Shown: positions 30,405 to 38,787 of the stretch, in pieces
Layout of the letters: every line of letters begins with the position of its first letter
Numbering within the stretch: the first letter of the stretch is position 1
Assembly: GCA_910579525.1 (NCBI GenBank)
Contig: CAJTUK010000008.1
Coordinates: forward strand, 1 to 47,907
Source: an uncultured Christensenella sp.
GTDB taxonomy: Bacteria > Bacillota > Clostridia > Christensenellales > Borkfalkiaceae
Direction: 5' to 3'
Length of the DNA stretch: 47,907 nt
Position numbers and translations under genes: made by a program
Notes under the pieces: model-generated
The model's database searches: none
What the model saw: only the letters and a program-made list of their open reading frames with translations
What the model was told of the DNA's origin: nothing

Positions 30405-30898
30405 TGATTACCTATAAAAATGGAGACTTATTAGAAAGCAATTGTAATTTTATTTGTCATCAAGTTAACTGCCAAGGTGTTATGGGTAGCGGAATTGCTA
30501 AACAGATTAGGAATCTGTTCCCTTTTGTATATGAAGATTACAAAGGAAAATTTGCAGGGTTAGAAAAAGATAGATGGTATAACCTAATGGGAGAAGCACA
30601 AGAAGTTAGGATTGATAATGATAAATGGATAATTAATATGTTTGCGCAATTTCACTATTTGCCAAGAGGCGAAAGACATACAAACTATATTTACTTTAGA
30701 GCAGCTGTACAACACTTAAAACACAAAGTTATACATCATTGCTGTATGAGAAATTTGGCATTTAACGAATTCACAATTGGCTTCCCAGATCACATTGGTT
30801 GCGGTCTTGGAGGTGGTGACTGGAATGTAGTTAAGAAAATCATCGAGGAAGAATTTGCCGGCGATGAATGGAAGGTTGAAATATGGAAACTAAATTAA
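30404..30898 (+). CDS. macro domain (ADP-ribose-binding) protein, 164 aa
   Basis: Begins GDLLESNCNFICHQVNCQG and VMGSGIAKQI, the macro-domain pattern (GDL, then N-x-Q/C-G-x-M-G-x-G-I-A). It should bind or hydrolyse ADP-ribose derivatives. Coupled to the NAMPT gene by TAATG and to nadE by a 16-nt overlap. AT-richer than its neighbours, which suggests a separate origin. Confidence 0.85.
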   Translation: MITYKNGDLLESNCNFICHQVNCQGVMGSGIAKQIRNLFPFVYEDYKGKFAGLEKDRWYNLMGEAQEVRIDNDKWIINMFAQFHYLPRGERHTNYIYFRAAVQHLKHKVIHHCCMRNLAFNEFTIGFPDHIGCGLGGGDWNVVKKIIEEEFAGDEWKVEIWKLN

Positions 30899-31647
30899 AA
30901 GAAATTTTGGACTGGCTTGAACAGTACAAAGAAACCACACGATGCCGCGGCGTTGTTCTCGGAATAAGCGGCGGCAAAGATAGCACGGTTGTTGCTATGC
31001 TCGCAAAGAAGGCTTGGGGCGACAATGTGTTCGGCGTCCTGATGCCAAACGGTAAACAAAAGGATATTGACGATGCTCTTGACATTGTTAAGGCACTCGG
31101 TATCGAACACCGCATTGTCAACATTGAAACCGTTTACAACTCGCTTCTTCACGCCATCGAGAATCGCATCGAAGAAACGCCTATCGGAAGAGACTTCGTT
31201 GCGAACTGCCCGAAGGTTACCGACAAGGCAAAGACAAACATACCTCCTCGTATCCGTATGACAGTTTTATATGCGGTTGCGCAAACGCTCGGATACAGAG
31301 TGATCGGAACAGGCAACGCAAGCGAAACCTACATAGGCTGGACAACTAAATGGGGCGACAGCGCCTATGACTTCAATCCCATTGCTCACTTAACCTGTAC
31401 AGAGGTTATGGCTCTTGGCGACCTGCTTGCTGATGAGTTCGGATTAAATAAAAGGTACGTTACCAAAGCGCCCTCTGACGGGCTGTGCGGAAAAAGCGAC
31501 GAAGATAGTTTCGGATTCACATACGCAACTCTTGACGGTTATATCAGCGGTGGTATGACAAACACCGATTATGAAACCGCTCTTAAAATAGAGCAAATGC
31601 ACCAAGCGTCAGAGCATAAGAGAAATATGCCCGCTACTTTGGAGTAA
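30883..31647 (+). CDS. nadE: NAD synthetase (ammonia-dependent type), 254 aa
   Basis: P-loop motif SGGKDS at residues 29-34, TGNASETYIGW and the KAPSDGLCGKSDED region are diagnostic. It converts nicotinate adenine dinucleotide to NAD. No glutaminase domain, so it uses ammonia. No nadD/NMNAT is present, so the adenylyl step must come from the host. Confidence 0.92.
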   Translation: METKLKEILDWLEQYKETTRCRGVVLGISGGKDSTVVAMLAKKAWGDNVFGVLMPNGKQKDIDDALDIVKALGIEHRIVNIETVYNSLLHAIENRIEETPIGRDFVANCPKVTDKAKTNIPPRIRMTVLYAVAQTLGYRVIGTGNASETYIGWTTKWGDSAYDFNPIAHLTCTEVMALGDLLADEFGLNKRYVTKAPSDGLCGKSDEDSFGFTYATLDGYISGGMTNTDYETALKIEQMHQASEHKRNMPATLE

Positions 31648-31655
31648 TCCAATCA

Positions 31656-31700
31656 GTCCAAAGAGACTGACTTAACTTAATATAAATCTTCTCTTTGGAC
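31656..31700 (+). promoter_or_regulatory. 11-bp perfect hairpin before the gp88-like gene
   Basis: GTCCAAAGAGA and TCTCTTTGGAC separated by 23 nt between nadE and the 31725 gene. No T tract. May be a leader or processing hairpin. Confidence 0.5.
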
Positions 31701-31724
31701 GATGAGCCAATAAAGGAGATTTAT

Positions 31725-32333
31725 ATGCCAGTTAAGATATCTACAACAAACAGTAAACTTGGATTGATACCGTCGGTTAACTTGCCGCCGATAACGACCT
31801 GCCGATCAAATTGCCCTTGCGCAAAAGACTGCTACGCAACCAAAGGACGTTTCCGCTTTCAGAATGTCAAGGATAATCTCGCGAACAACTATAGGATTTA
31901 CTTCCACGATCCAGAGACATACTTTGAGGAAATCAAGCGCGCAATCAATAATGGAATGGTTTCGTACTCATACTTCCGTTGGCACGCTGCTGGCGATTTC
32001 GTGGATAGAGCATACTTTGAGGGCGTAGTTAAAGTCGCCGAAGAACTCCCCCTCACTTCATTCCTCGCCTTTACGAAGAAATTTGAAATCGTAAACGAGT
32101 TTATACATAACGGCGGCACTATTCCGAAGAACCTGCACATTGTGCTCAGCGCTTGGGGCGACGACTTCCAAATTGACAACCCCTACTCTTTCCCTGTGGC
32201 ATATGTTCGGTTTAAGGATAGCGAAAACAAATCAATACCCGAAACGGCAGCTGAGTGTTCTGGCGACTGCACAAACTGTTTGCAGTGCTGGAATATTAAA
32301 GCGGGCGAATCTGTTGTATTCAACAAACATTAA
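31725..32333 (+). CDS. gp88-like phage protein, 202 aa
   Basis: The start at 31725 follows AAAGGAG. NSKLG, then PSVNLPPITTCRSNCPC and CYATKG, are typical of the phage gene product 88 family. A further cysteine cluster, CSGDCTNCLQC, lies near the C-terminus and may bind a metal cluster. Family function is unknown. Confidence 0.8.
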   Translation: MPVKISTTNSKLGLIPSVNLPPITTCRSNCPCAKDCYATKGRFRFQNVKDNLANNYRIYFHDPETYFEEIKRAINNGMVSYSYFRWHAAGDFVDRAYFEGVVKVAEELPLTSFLAFTKKFEIVNEFIHNGGTIPKNLHIVLSAWGDDFQIDNPYSFPVAYVRFKDSENKSIPETAAECSGDCTNCLQCWNIKAGESVVFNKH

Positions 32334-32360
32334 AAAACTTTTAAGGAGATTTACACAATA

Positions 32361-33470
32361 ATGGCAATTGCATTAACACTTGGATTTTTATTTGCTGCTC
32401 TCTGCGTAGCTGGCTGGGTAGTATTCGGCATAAGCACATACAAGATTTACGACGGCGAAGACGTTGTCGGTTGGAAAGTCAGCAAATGGGTATGCTTATG
32501 TCTTGGCATTGCGTTTGCACTGCTCACATTCTTCATCCCCGGAAGCTTTCACACCGTAGATACCGGTGAGATTGCTGTAGTAAAACATCTTGGTCAAATA
32601 AAAGACGTACATACGGCGGGAACATACTATGACTTCTGGATTACAGAAAAATACGAGAAATATGACACAAAAGTGCAGACACTTGACATACAAGATTCCG
32701 CCTACTCAAAGGACGCTCAAACGATGGATTTGACAATGACGGTTCAGTATCAAATCGATGCGGCAAAAGTCAAAGAAATTGCAACGACTTACGGTTCTCT
32801 CGACGCTTTATCAAGCAGAATTCGTAGCGTGTCAATTGAGCGAGCCAAATCCGTTCTATCAAATTATTCGGCGATGACAATTATCGAAACCAGAGCTTCA
32901 ATCTCTCCAGAAGTTGAAGAGGCTATTAAGCTTGTCATCTCAGAAAATTACTTCGTCACTATCAACACTGCTGTTTTAACAAATATCGATTTCTCAGATG
33001 CCTTTGAGCAAACTGTTGAGCAAAAGATGATTGCAGAACAGCAACAATTACAGGCACAATATGAGGCAGAGAAAGCTAAGATCGAGGCGGAAGCCGCAGC
33101 ACAGATTGCGAAGATTGAGGCAGAAGCTTCACTGGCTGTTGCAAAATTAAATGCTGAGGCAAAGATAGCAGCCGCGGAAGGCGACGCTGCTGCACAGGTA
33201 ACCATAGCTCAATCGGAAGCGAGAGCGACAAAACTTAAATCCATCGAAGTTGCTCGTATGCTTGGATTTACCATTCTTGAGAACGAAGTAACAAACGACG
33301 ATGGCGAGACAAGCATTGAATACACTATCGATTTCACGGGCAAAAGCACTGAGGAAATTGCTGTCATCTCAGATTACCTCAAGTATATCGAATATCTATC
33401 AAAATGGAACGGAGAACTCCCCGATGTCATGAGCGGAGATTCCGCAACCATCATTATCCCCAAACCATAA
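32361..33470 (+). CDS. SPFH/Band 7 membrane protein, 369 aa
   Basis: Two N-terminal membrane segments (residues 4-23 and 43-62), then the SPFH domain (TVDTGEIAVVKHLGQI), then a long coiled coil rich in A, E, K and Q (residues about 220-295). Such proteins form membrane rafts or rings. Several phages carry them, possibly for membrane defence or superinfection control. Confidence 0.88.
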   Translation: MAIALTLGFLFAALCVAGWVVFGISTYKIYDGEDVVGWKVSKWVCLCLGIAFALLTFFIPGSFHTVDTGEIAVVKHLGQIKDVHTAGTYYDFWITEKYEKYDTKVQTLDIQDSAYSKDAQTMDLTMTVQYQIDAAKVKEIATTYGSLDALSSRIRSVSIERAKSVLSNYSAMTIIETRASISPEVEEAIKLVISENYFVTINTAVLTNIDFSDAFEQTVEQKMIAEQQQLQAQYEAEKAKIEAEAAAQIAKIEAEASLAVAKLNAEAKIAAAEGDAAAQVTIAQSEARATKLKSIEVARMLGFTILENEVTNDDGETSIEYTIDFTGKSTEEIAVISDYLKYIEYLSKWNGELPDVMSGDSATIIIPKP

Positions 33471-33483
33471 ACGGAGAAAAACT

Positions 33484-33672
33484 ATGAGTCTCGACAAAGC
33501 AATCCAGCACGGCAAGGAAAAACGAAAGCAATGCCGCGGCGCAAAGGCTGTTGACCCAGCCTGCCGCAATCACGGCGATGATGACTGGAGCAAAAGCAAC
33601 AGAACCATTCAAAGCCAACGGGCTGAACAACAAGCAAAAGCAAAAATTGAAGAGGCTCGAAACGAATATTAA
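33484..33672 (+). CDS. small phage-type protein, 62 aa
   Basis: ATG after CGGAGAA. The start MSLDKAIQHGKEKRK followed by CRNHG is a recurring pattern of small prophage proteins of Firmicutes. The family usually has a second cysteine pair, absent here. Function unknown. Confidence 0.75.
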   Translation: MSLDKAIQHGKEKRKQCRGAKAVDPACRNHGDDDWSKSNRTIQSQRAEQQAKAKIEEARNEY

Positions 33673-33684
33673 ACGGAGTAAACT

Positions 33685-34332
33685 ATGAGAAAACTTGCAC
33701 ACATCGAACAAATTGCGTGGCTCCGCCCTATTGAGGGAGCCGACAAAATTGAACTCGCTGGCATACTCGGCTGGCAGTGCATCGTAAAGAAAAACGAATT
33801 TAAGGTTGGCGATCTTGCAATCTACGTTGAGATTGACAGCATTATGCCCGCCGACAATCCTGACTTCGCATTCCTTGAATCGAAGCATTATAAGATTAAG
33901 ACAATGAAGATGCGCGGCGTAATCTCGCAAGGCATTATCTTCCCTCTCTCAATCTTGTATGACGGTAAAGCATACGTTCTTGGCGACGACGTTACCGATG
34001 TGCTTAAAATTAAGCAAGTCGAAGACGAAGTACCTAAGCAACAGGTTAAAGACCCTGCGGCAGCAATTAAGCAGCGTCATAAAAAGCTGTTCAAGAACAA
34101 GGTGTTCTTGTGGTTTATGAAGTTCAAATGGTTCAGAAAGACCGTTTACAAACTTCTGGCGCCCAAAAAGAAACCTAAGAACTTCCCCGCCTGGATAGTC
34201 AAAACGGACGAAACAAGATTGCAGAATATGCCTTTCGTCCTCGATACATACAAGGACAAGCCAATGGTCGTCACTGAAAAAATTGACGGCACCTCTACGA
34301 GCTTCGGGTTGAGAAAAGAAAAGAAAATATGA
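33685..34332 (+). pseudogene. RNA ligase (DraRnl/Rnl5-like), N-terminal part, frame-interrupted
   Basis: An N-terminal OB-like domain (residues 1-110), then the ligase lysine K199 in VTEKIDGTS (motif I). The frame ends at TGA 34330-34332 in an A-rich run (AAAAGAAAAGAAAATATGA), while the next frame continues the enzyme. Either a real frameshift mutation, a base-calling error in the run, or programmed shifting. With the kinase-HD enzyme it would complete an RNA repair pathway. Confidence 0.8.
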
Positions 34333-34339
34333 CTTCGCG

Positions 34340-34813
34340 GTGTGTTCAAGAAACGTCCGCCAAGCCGATATCACCCAGAAGTGTTTCTACGACGAAAACG
34401 TTTATCATCAAATCGCTCAAAAGTATGACATTCGCAATGTTCTCTTAAAGATTATGGAGAAATACGGCGCAACGACTGTTGTATTGCAGGGCGAAACCAT
34501 TGGCGAAGGTATTCAGAAGAACAAGTATGGTCTCAAGGGAATTGAGTTCTATGCCTTCAACCTTGTAATCGACGGCAAAAAGATGGACAGCTCAATTGCC
34601 ACAGATGTGATGCACGACTTTGGAATCAAATGGGTTCCGATACTCAACGCGGACTTTAAGCTGCTCCCCACCGTCGATGAAATGATTGCCTATGCCGACG
34701 GCAAATCAACCTTGTGCGATACACTTAGAGAAGGCGTTGTAATAAGAGACCACGACAACACCATCAGCTTTAAGTGTATCAGCAATCAATTCTTACTCAA
34801 ACACAACTTATAA
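34340..34813 (+). pseudogene. RNA ligase, C-terminal part in the next frame
   Basis: Continues the nucleotidyltransferase domain: LQGETIGEGIQKNKYG (motif IV-like), EFYAFNL and a late motif EGVVIRD...SFK (motif V). Joined to the 33685 part it makes about 375 residues, the normal size of DRB0094-type RNA ligases. The reading frame can be entered from about 34322. Confidence 0.8.
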
Positions 34814-34829
34814 AAAGGAGTAGCGCGAT

Positions 34830-35057
34830 GTGAACAAAGAAAGAAAGGCACGAATTCAAGAAGTCATCACAAAAATCAACGGGTGTGCCGATGACCTCAG
34901 CGACATAAAGTTCGACGAGGACTATGCGAGAGAAAACATACCCGAAAATCTACAAGGAGGCGACGCCTATTGTACATCAGAAGATTGTAGTGATAAAATA
35001 GAAGATGCAATCTCTGACCTCAGACAAGTGGCAAGCGACTTAGGAGAAATCACTTAG
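34830..35057 (+). CDS. small acidic helical protein, 75 aa, GTG start
   Basis: GTG after AAAAGGAG; an ATG two bases upstream hits a stop at once. Acidic helical protein of a type frequent in mobile elements. It lies before the MazF-like gene, but its sequence does not look like a MazE antitoxin. Confidence 0.65.
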   Translation: MNKERKARIQEVITKINGCADDLSDIKFDEDYARENIPENLQGGDAYCTSEDCSDKIEDAISDLRQVASDLGEIT

Positions 35058-35071
35058 AGGCGGTATCAAGT

Positions 35072-35413
35072 ATGCACCGAGGCGAAATATATTTAGTCGA
35101 TTTAAGCAATCAAGTTGGCTCGGAACAAACCGGTATTCGCCCCGCTTTGATAGTACAGAATGAGCAAGGGAACCAACATTCCCCCACCACTATCATCTGC
35201 CCTCTCACATCGCAAGATAAGGCACCAATAGAAACCCACGTAACGCTGACACCAAGCGACGCCGGCATACTTAAAGTTTCTACGGTGTTGTGTGAGCAGG
35301 TCAGAGTTGTTGATAAAACAAGACTAAAGAAAAAGTTGGGCGAAGTTGTTAATCGAAGTAAAATTGAAGACATTAACAGAAAACTTATGATTTCTATCGG
35401 TATAGGAGTTTAA
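35072..35413 (+). CDS. MazF/PemK-family endoribonuclease toxin, 113 aa
   Basis: HRGEIYLVDLSNQVGSEQTGIRPALIVQNEQGN is the classic PemK/MazF opening, then TTIICPLTS and VLCEQVRVVDKTRL. The family cuts mRNA or tRNA at specific sites. No cognate antitoxin is recognised next to it; the 34830 protein is the only candidate by position. Confidence 0.9.
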   Translation: MHRGEIYLVDLSNQVGSEQTGIRPALIVQNEQGNQHSPTTIICPLTSQDKAPIETHVTLTPSDAGILKVSTVLCEQVRVVDKTRLKKKLGEVVNRSKIEDINRKLMISIGIGV

Positions 35414-35414
35414 C

Positions 35415-35612
35415 ATGAGCTACGAACCATTAACTAAAAAGATAACCGACGGCGATGGCAACCAGATGGTTGTTTGTCGGTTACACGGCACCGATGAGTG
35501 CCATATACATAAGCCTAACGGTTGCAGTAATTGCCCGATGTTTCAGGCAATCCTAACCCAATTAAACACGTTTGAAGAAATATATATGGAGGGCGACAAA
35601 GATGCGAAATGA
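35415..35612 (+). CDS. small Cys/His-rich protein, 65 aa
   Basis: Starts one base after the MazF stop. CRLHGTDECHIHKPNGCSNC gives a C-H-C-H-C-C cluster suited to zinc. Not recognised. Overlaps the next gene by 11 nt. Confidence 0.7.
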   Translation: MSYEPLTKKITDGDGNQMVVCRLHGTDECHIHKPNGCSNCPMFQAILTQLNTFEEIYMEGDKDAK

Positions 35613-36591
35613 ATATAATAGTGGCTCCGTCGTTTTAGAGTTCCCTATTCCACGGGCATTTGAAACTGACGCAGAAAAGCTGAGTCGTCTTGAGCTTGAA
35701 AATAAGCAACTTGTAGAGGAACTCGCAGTTGAGCGCGTTATGCGCCGAGACGCTGAAGAACGAGCTGAACGCTTACAGCAACAAGTATATGAGCTTGAGA
35801 ATGCACCGCGCCGTAAGCGCAGAACAAAAGCTGAGATGGAAGCCGCAGAACCAAAAGCGTTCTCCGAGTTTAAGTCCGACGGAAAACGAAAGCCTCGTCC
35901 AGCAGACCCTGTCCGCTCATATGAAGACTTTGCGGCAGTGCAAAATTACTTCTTAGAGCAAGGTAAAATAAGAGACTGGGCAATGTGGACAATCGGAGTA
36001 AGCCTTGGGCTACGCATCTCTGACTTACTGTCACTAAAGATATGTTATTTGCTCAACGACGATAAGACATTCAGACAACGAATGCACATCGTCGAACAAA
36101 AGACTTTGAAGATAAATAATTGCCTCATAACTCAATCCGTTATAGACGCGGCGACGAAGTTATTTGACTCGATGAATTGGGATTTTGAGTTGGACGACTA
36201 CCTCTTCAAAAGCAACAAGACAAAGGGCAAAATGTTCGAGGAATATGGGTGGAAGATTTTGTCCGACGCTGGCAAAGCTTTGAGCCTACCAATAATAATA
36301 GGGTCTCATACAATGCGTAAAAGCTTCGCCAACATTGCTGCTTGTGTAGATAAGTCAAGTATCGACATGAACGCAATCACCAAGATTCAAGGATTGTTGA
36401 ACCATAGCGATCAGCGTGTCACAATGAGATATCTGGGCACCTATCAGCAAATGTTCGACAGAGCCAGAGAGTCCGTGAGCGACTTCGTTTTGGGAAAGAC
36501 GGACATACACGAAATTGTAGCAGGCAACAACTACACAATCGATGATATAGTTTCAAAGATTGACCAACTCGAAAAAAAATTATCAAATTAG
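35602..36591 (+). CDS. tyrosine recombinase-like protein with N-terminal coiled coil, 329 aa
   Basis: Residues about 25-75 form a coiled coil and a basic stretch (RRKRRTKAEM). The C-terminal 210 residues are a tyrosine recombinase catalytic domain: Arg in LGLRISDL, HTMRKSFA (H-x-x-R), LLNHSDQRVTMRYLGTYQ (His and Tyr). A normal N-terminal core-binding domain is reduced. It may resolve dimers or invert DNA rather than integrate the element. Confidence 0.8.
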   Translation: MRNEYNSGSVVLEFPIPRAFETDAEKLSRLELENKQLVEELAVERVMRRDAEERAERLQQQVYELENAPRRKRRTKAEMEAAEPKAFSEFKSDGKRKPRPADPVRSYEDFAAVQNYFLEQGKIRDWAMWTIGVSLGLRISDLLSLKICYLLNDDKTFRQRMHIVEQKTLKINNCLITQSVIDAATKLFDSMNWDFELDDYLFKSNKTKGKMFEEYGWKILSDAGKALSLPIIIGSHTMRKSFANIAACVDKSSIDMNAITKIQGLLNHSDQRVTMRYLGTYQQMFDRARESVSDFVLGKTDIHEIVAGNNYTIDDIVSKIDQLEKKLSN

Positions 36592-36604
36592 GAGAACATC
36601 AAAG

Positions 36605-37129
36605 ATGAAACTTTTTAGTACCAACAGAAACGCAATGGGCAAACAACTTGTTTGCGATGATGCCGTTTTTGACCCCAACCTTATTATGACACTTCGCGCC
36701 GACGTAGAAGAAAAAGTCGTTAGCTTTAGCTATGACTTTGCTGAATGCGGGCATCCGCTCAACCTTCCCTTCGACGTGCAGTCGGTTGACTTCCTTGTGA
36801 AGTTTACCAAACACGATATACATATTTGCGCTATCGCAGAACCTTGCGATGATATCGGCGAACAGTACGAGGATTACATTGACGATATGCAAGACGTCGA
36901 GTTCGATGTAAGAATGAGCGTTGAAGAAAAATATGCTCTTCTTCTCGCTCTTTTCCTTCCTTTGCTTTCAAAAGTACAAGTAAAAGATAGAACGCCCGAC
37001 AACAAAAAAGGTTCCGCTGCCGCCACCACTTTGAAGAAGGAAAATGTTTCCGAAGAAAAAATGGTTGCAGACGCAATGGCATCTTTGTTCCCCAATCTCT
37101 TCGGCGGGAATAATATAAAGGGCAAGTAA
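36605..37129 (+). CDS. hypothetical acidic protein, 174 aa
   Basis: ATG after AGGAGAAC, 13 nt after the recombinase-like gene. Acidic alpha/beta region, then a Lys/Ala linker (KKGSAAATTLKK). Not recognised. Confidence 0.7.
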   Translation: MKLFSTNRNAMGKQLVCDDAVFDPNLIMTLRADVEEKVVSFSYDFAECGHPLNLPFDVQSVDFLVKFTKHDIHICAIAEPCDDIGEQYEDYIDDMQDVEFDVRMSVEEKYALLLALFLPLLSKVQVKDRTPDNKKGSAAATTLKKENVSEEKMVADAMASLFPNLFGGNNIKGK

Positions 37130-37186
37130 CCGACAAACCTCCACCCATTTTTCCTATCTTATACATAAAATTTAACTTATACGGCA

Positions 37187-37215
37187 TTGACTTATGTCTA
37201 ATAATGTTGTATAAT
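37187..37215 (+). promoter_or_regulatory. promoter with embedded operator for the 37235 gene
   Basis: TTGACT, 17 nt, TATAAT, with TATGTCTAATAATGTTG in the spacer, close to the motif at 4370. Confidence 0.75.
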
Positions 37216-37234
37216 AGAATGGAGGTATAAGACA

Positions 37235-38146
37235 ATGATAGACTACCAAGATTTTGTGGCAAGGTACTATCCTTCCGCAAACAGTGCGCGACAACAAGAC
37301 GTTGCAAGGTTCCTTGACAACCTTGCAGAAATTATCGGCGAAACTCCGCTGGCAGATGCACTCAAAAATACACAAGCATTATGCTCTGCCTTCTATTTAC
37401 AAAAGGCGGGTAACAATATCTCTCGCCCACACTACCAAAAGATTAAAGAGTATCTCATCAATCTTTTTGATTTTGTTGGCATAGAAGCTACGGTACCAAC
37501 TCGCGAAGAAGTTCTTGCATCACAAGACACAATATGCTACTTCCGCGGCATCAATGAGCTGCTGGAGTTCATTGACAAGGTTGGGAACTCAGCACTTGCT
37601 AACTACAATCCAACCACCGACCTTGTACGAGTTAAATCCGTCTGTGTCCTTGGTTGGCTTGGGTTTACGCCAGACGAAATTGCTGACATCAAAGTGCGCG
37701 ACTTAACACCGATTGATTTAAGCGGCTACAAGGTTACCAACAAGAGCGGAACCTACGAAGTATATGGGCAACCATTCACTGCTCTCTACTACCTTTCGGG
37801 GCTGGAAGAATACAATGGTCTTCCCTCCGGTAGAAAAATTATTCTCAAAGGCAGCGACGAGTACCTGTTCAGACCAACGGATGCTAATTGCGAAAAGCTC
37901 GACGGCGGTCAGATCATCCAAATCATTAAACGGTTTAATAACTGCATCCCCCGCTCGATGAAGACTTCGATAGTGTTCCGTAACCTACACAAAAACGCAC
38001 TATTCATTGAAGTGTACAACGACACAACCGACAAGAGCCTTATCAATAAAATTACTTCTATTATGGGATGTACGCTCAACTATGCGTTCAGCTATAGAGA
38101 CCAGTATATGAAGTTTGTTGAGGCTTTAGAGAACAATAGAATATAG
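37235..38146 (+). CDS. degenerate tyrosine-recombinase-like protein, 303 aa
   Basis: ATG after GGAGG. The layout follows a recombinase: a core-binding-like helical part (ARFLDNLAEI...), VLGWLGFTPDEIADIKVRDL in place of the G-x-R-x-S-E-x-x-x-L motif, and a C-terminal helical part ending near YRDQYMKF. The catalytic Arg and the H-x-x-R box are not conserved, so it may be an inactive paralogue used for binding. Driven by an operator-bearing promoter. Confidence 0.6.
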   Translation: MIDYQDFVARYYPSANSARQQDVARFLDNLAEIIGETPLADALKNTQALCSAFYLQKAGNNISRPHYQKIKEYLINLFDFVGIEATVPTREEVLASQDTICYFRGINELLEFIDKVGNSALANYNPTTDLVRVKSVCVLGWLGFTPDEIADIKVRDLTPIDLSGYKVTNKSGTYEVYGQPFTALYYLSGLEEYNGLPSGRKIILKGSDEYLFRPTDANCEKLDGGQIIQIIKRFNNCIPRSMKTSIVFRNLHKNALFIEVYNDTTDKSLINKITSIMGCTLNYAFSYRDQYMKFVEALENNRI

Positions 38147-38172
38147 GACTTACGTCTTATATTTTTGGGAAT

Positions 38173-38194
38173 TATAAAACATATTTAGACATAA
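38173..38194 (-). promoter_or_regulatory. operator-like motif before the 38208 gene
   Basis: TATAAAACATATTTAGACAT; read on the minus strand it also shows TTGTTT-16-TATAAT, so an antisense promoter into the 37235 gene is possible. Confidence 0.5.
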
Positions 38195-38207
38195 ACAAGG
38201 AGATTAT

Positions 38208-38450
38208 ATGCCAACACTTGAAGAAATGAATGTCGATTTAGAAGACATTTCCTTTAAGCCGGTTACAGAGATTGCCTTCATTATGAAGGGCGCGCAAGCT
38301 GTTATCGGTACCCCCCTCTCCATAGCTGACTTCACTGAGTTATGGAACTCAAAGAAAAGAAAATTGAAAATTCCAACGGGCAAAGATAGCTACGCCTACA
38401 TCGTTAAAAGGCGCGTAGACTTCTATCACATCAGCCCCATTAAAAAATAA
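38208..38450 (+). CDS. hypothetical protein, 80 aa
   Basis: ATG after AAGGAGAT, directly after the operator-like motif. Small alpha/beta protein, KRKLKIPTGKDSYAYIVKRRVD. Not recognised; position suggests a regulator or excision helper. Confidence 0.7.
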   Translation: MPTLEEMNVDLEDISFKPVTEIAFIMKGAQAVIGTPLSIADFTELWNSKKRKLKIPTGKDSYAYIVKRRVDFYHISPIKK

Positions 38451-38482
38451 ATAGCACAAAGCAAAAATATATTTCGAGAGGT

Positions 38483-38551
38483 ATGAACAAGATGAAATAT
38501 TATTTTTTAGCTGTTACTTGCCACCATTGTGGAGGATACATAAAACTATGA
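38483..38551 (+). CDS. tiny ORF, 22 aa, coupled to the excisionase
   Basis: MNKMKYYFLAV then TCHHCGGYIKL, with GAGAGG just before the ATG. Its TGA overlaps the excisionase ATG (ATGA), which itself has a poorly spaced ribosome site. It may serve mainly as a leader peptide for coupling. Confidence 0.45.
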   Translation: MNKMKYYFLAVTCHHCGGYIKL

Positions 38552-38787
38552 AAGGTGTTAGCTTAAATGACAACATCCTTTATACGGTCAAAGAAGTAGC
38601 AGCACTCCTAAAAACAAACGTAGATTACGTTCACAAACTGAGAAAAGCTGGCTTGCTCCCATTCTTAAAACTTGGGCAGTACAAAGTCAGAAAAGAAGCT
38701 CTCGCAGATTTTTTAAGCCGTTATGAAGGAAAAGATTTAACTAACCCCTTTCAAATAAAGGAGTTAGATTATAATGGCGAAAATTAA
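38548..38787 (+). CDS. xis: excisionase-like helix-turn-helix protein, 79 aa
   Basis: A MerR/excisionase-type winged helix: YTVKEVAALLKTNVDYVHKLRKAGLLPFLKLGQYKVRKEALADFL. It should bend DNA at the attachment site and steer the integrase to excision. Overlaps int by 14 nt. GGAGG lies 12 nt from the ATG. Confidence 0.85.
   Translation: MKGVSLNDNILYTVKEVAALLKTNVDYVHKLRKAGLLPFLKLGQYKVRKEALADFLSRYEGKDLTNPFQIKELDYNGEN

Noticed and set aside
34830..35413. Complete MazEF toxin-antitoxin pair
   Set aside because: The toxin is clear, but the small protein upstream shows no DNA-binding or MazE-like features; position alone is not enough.
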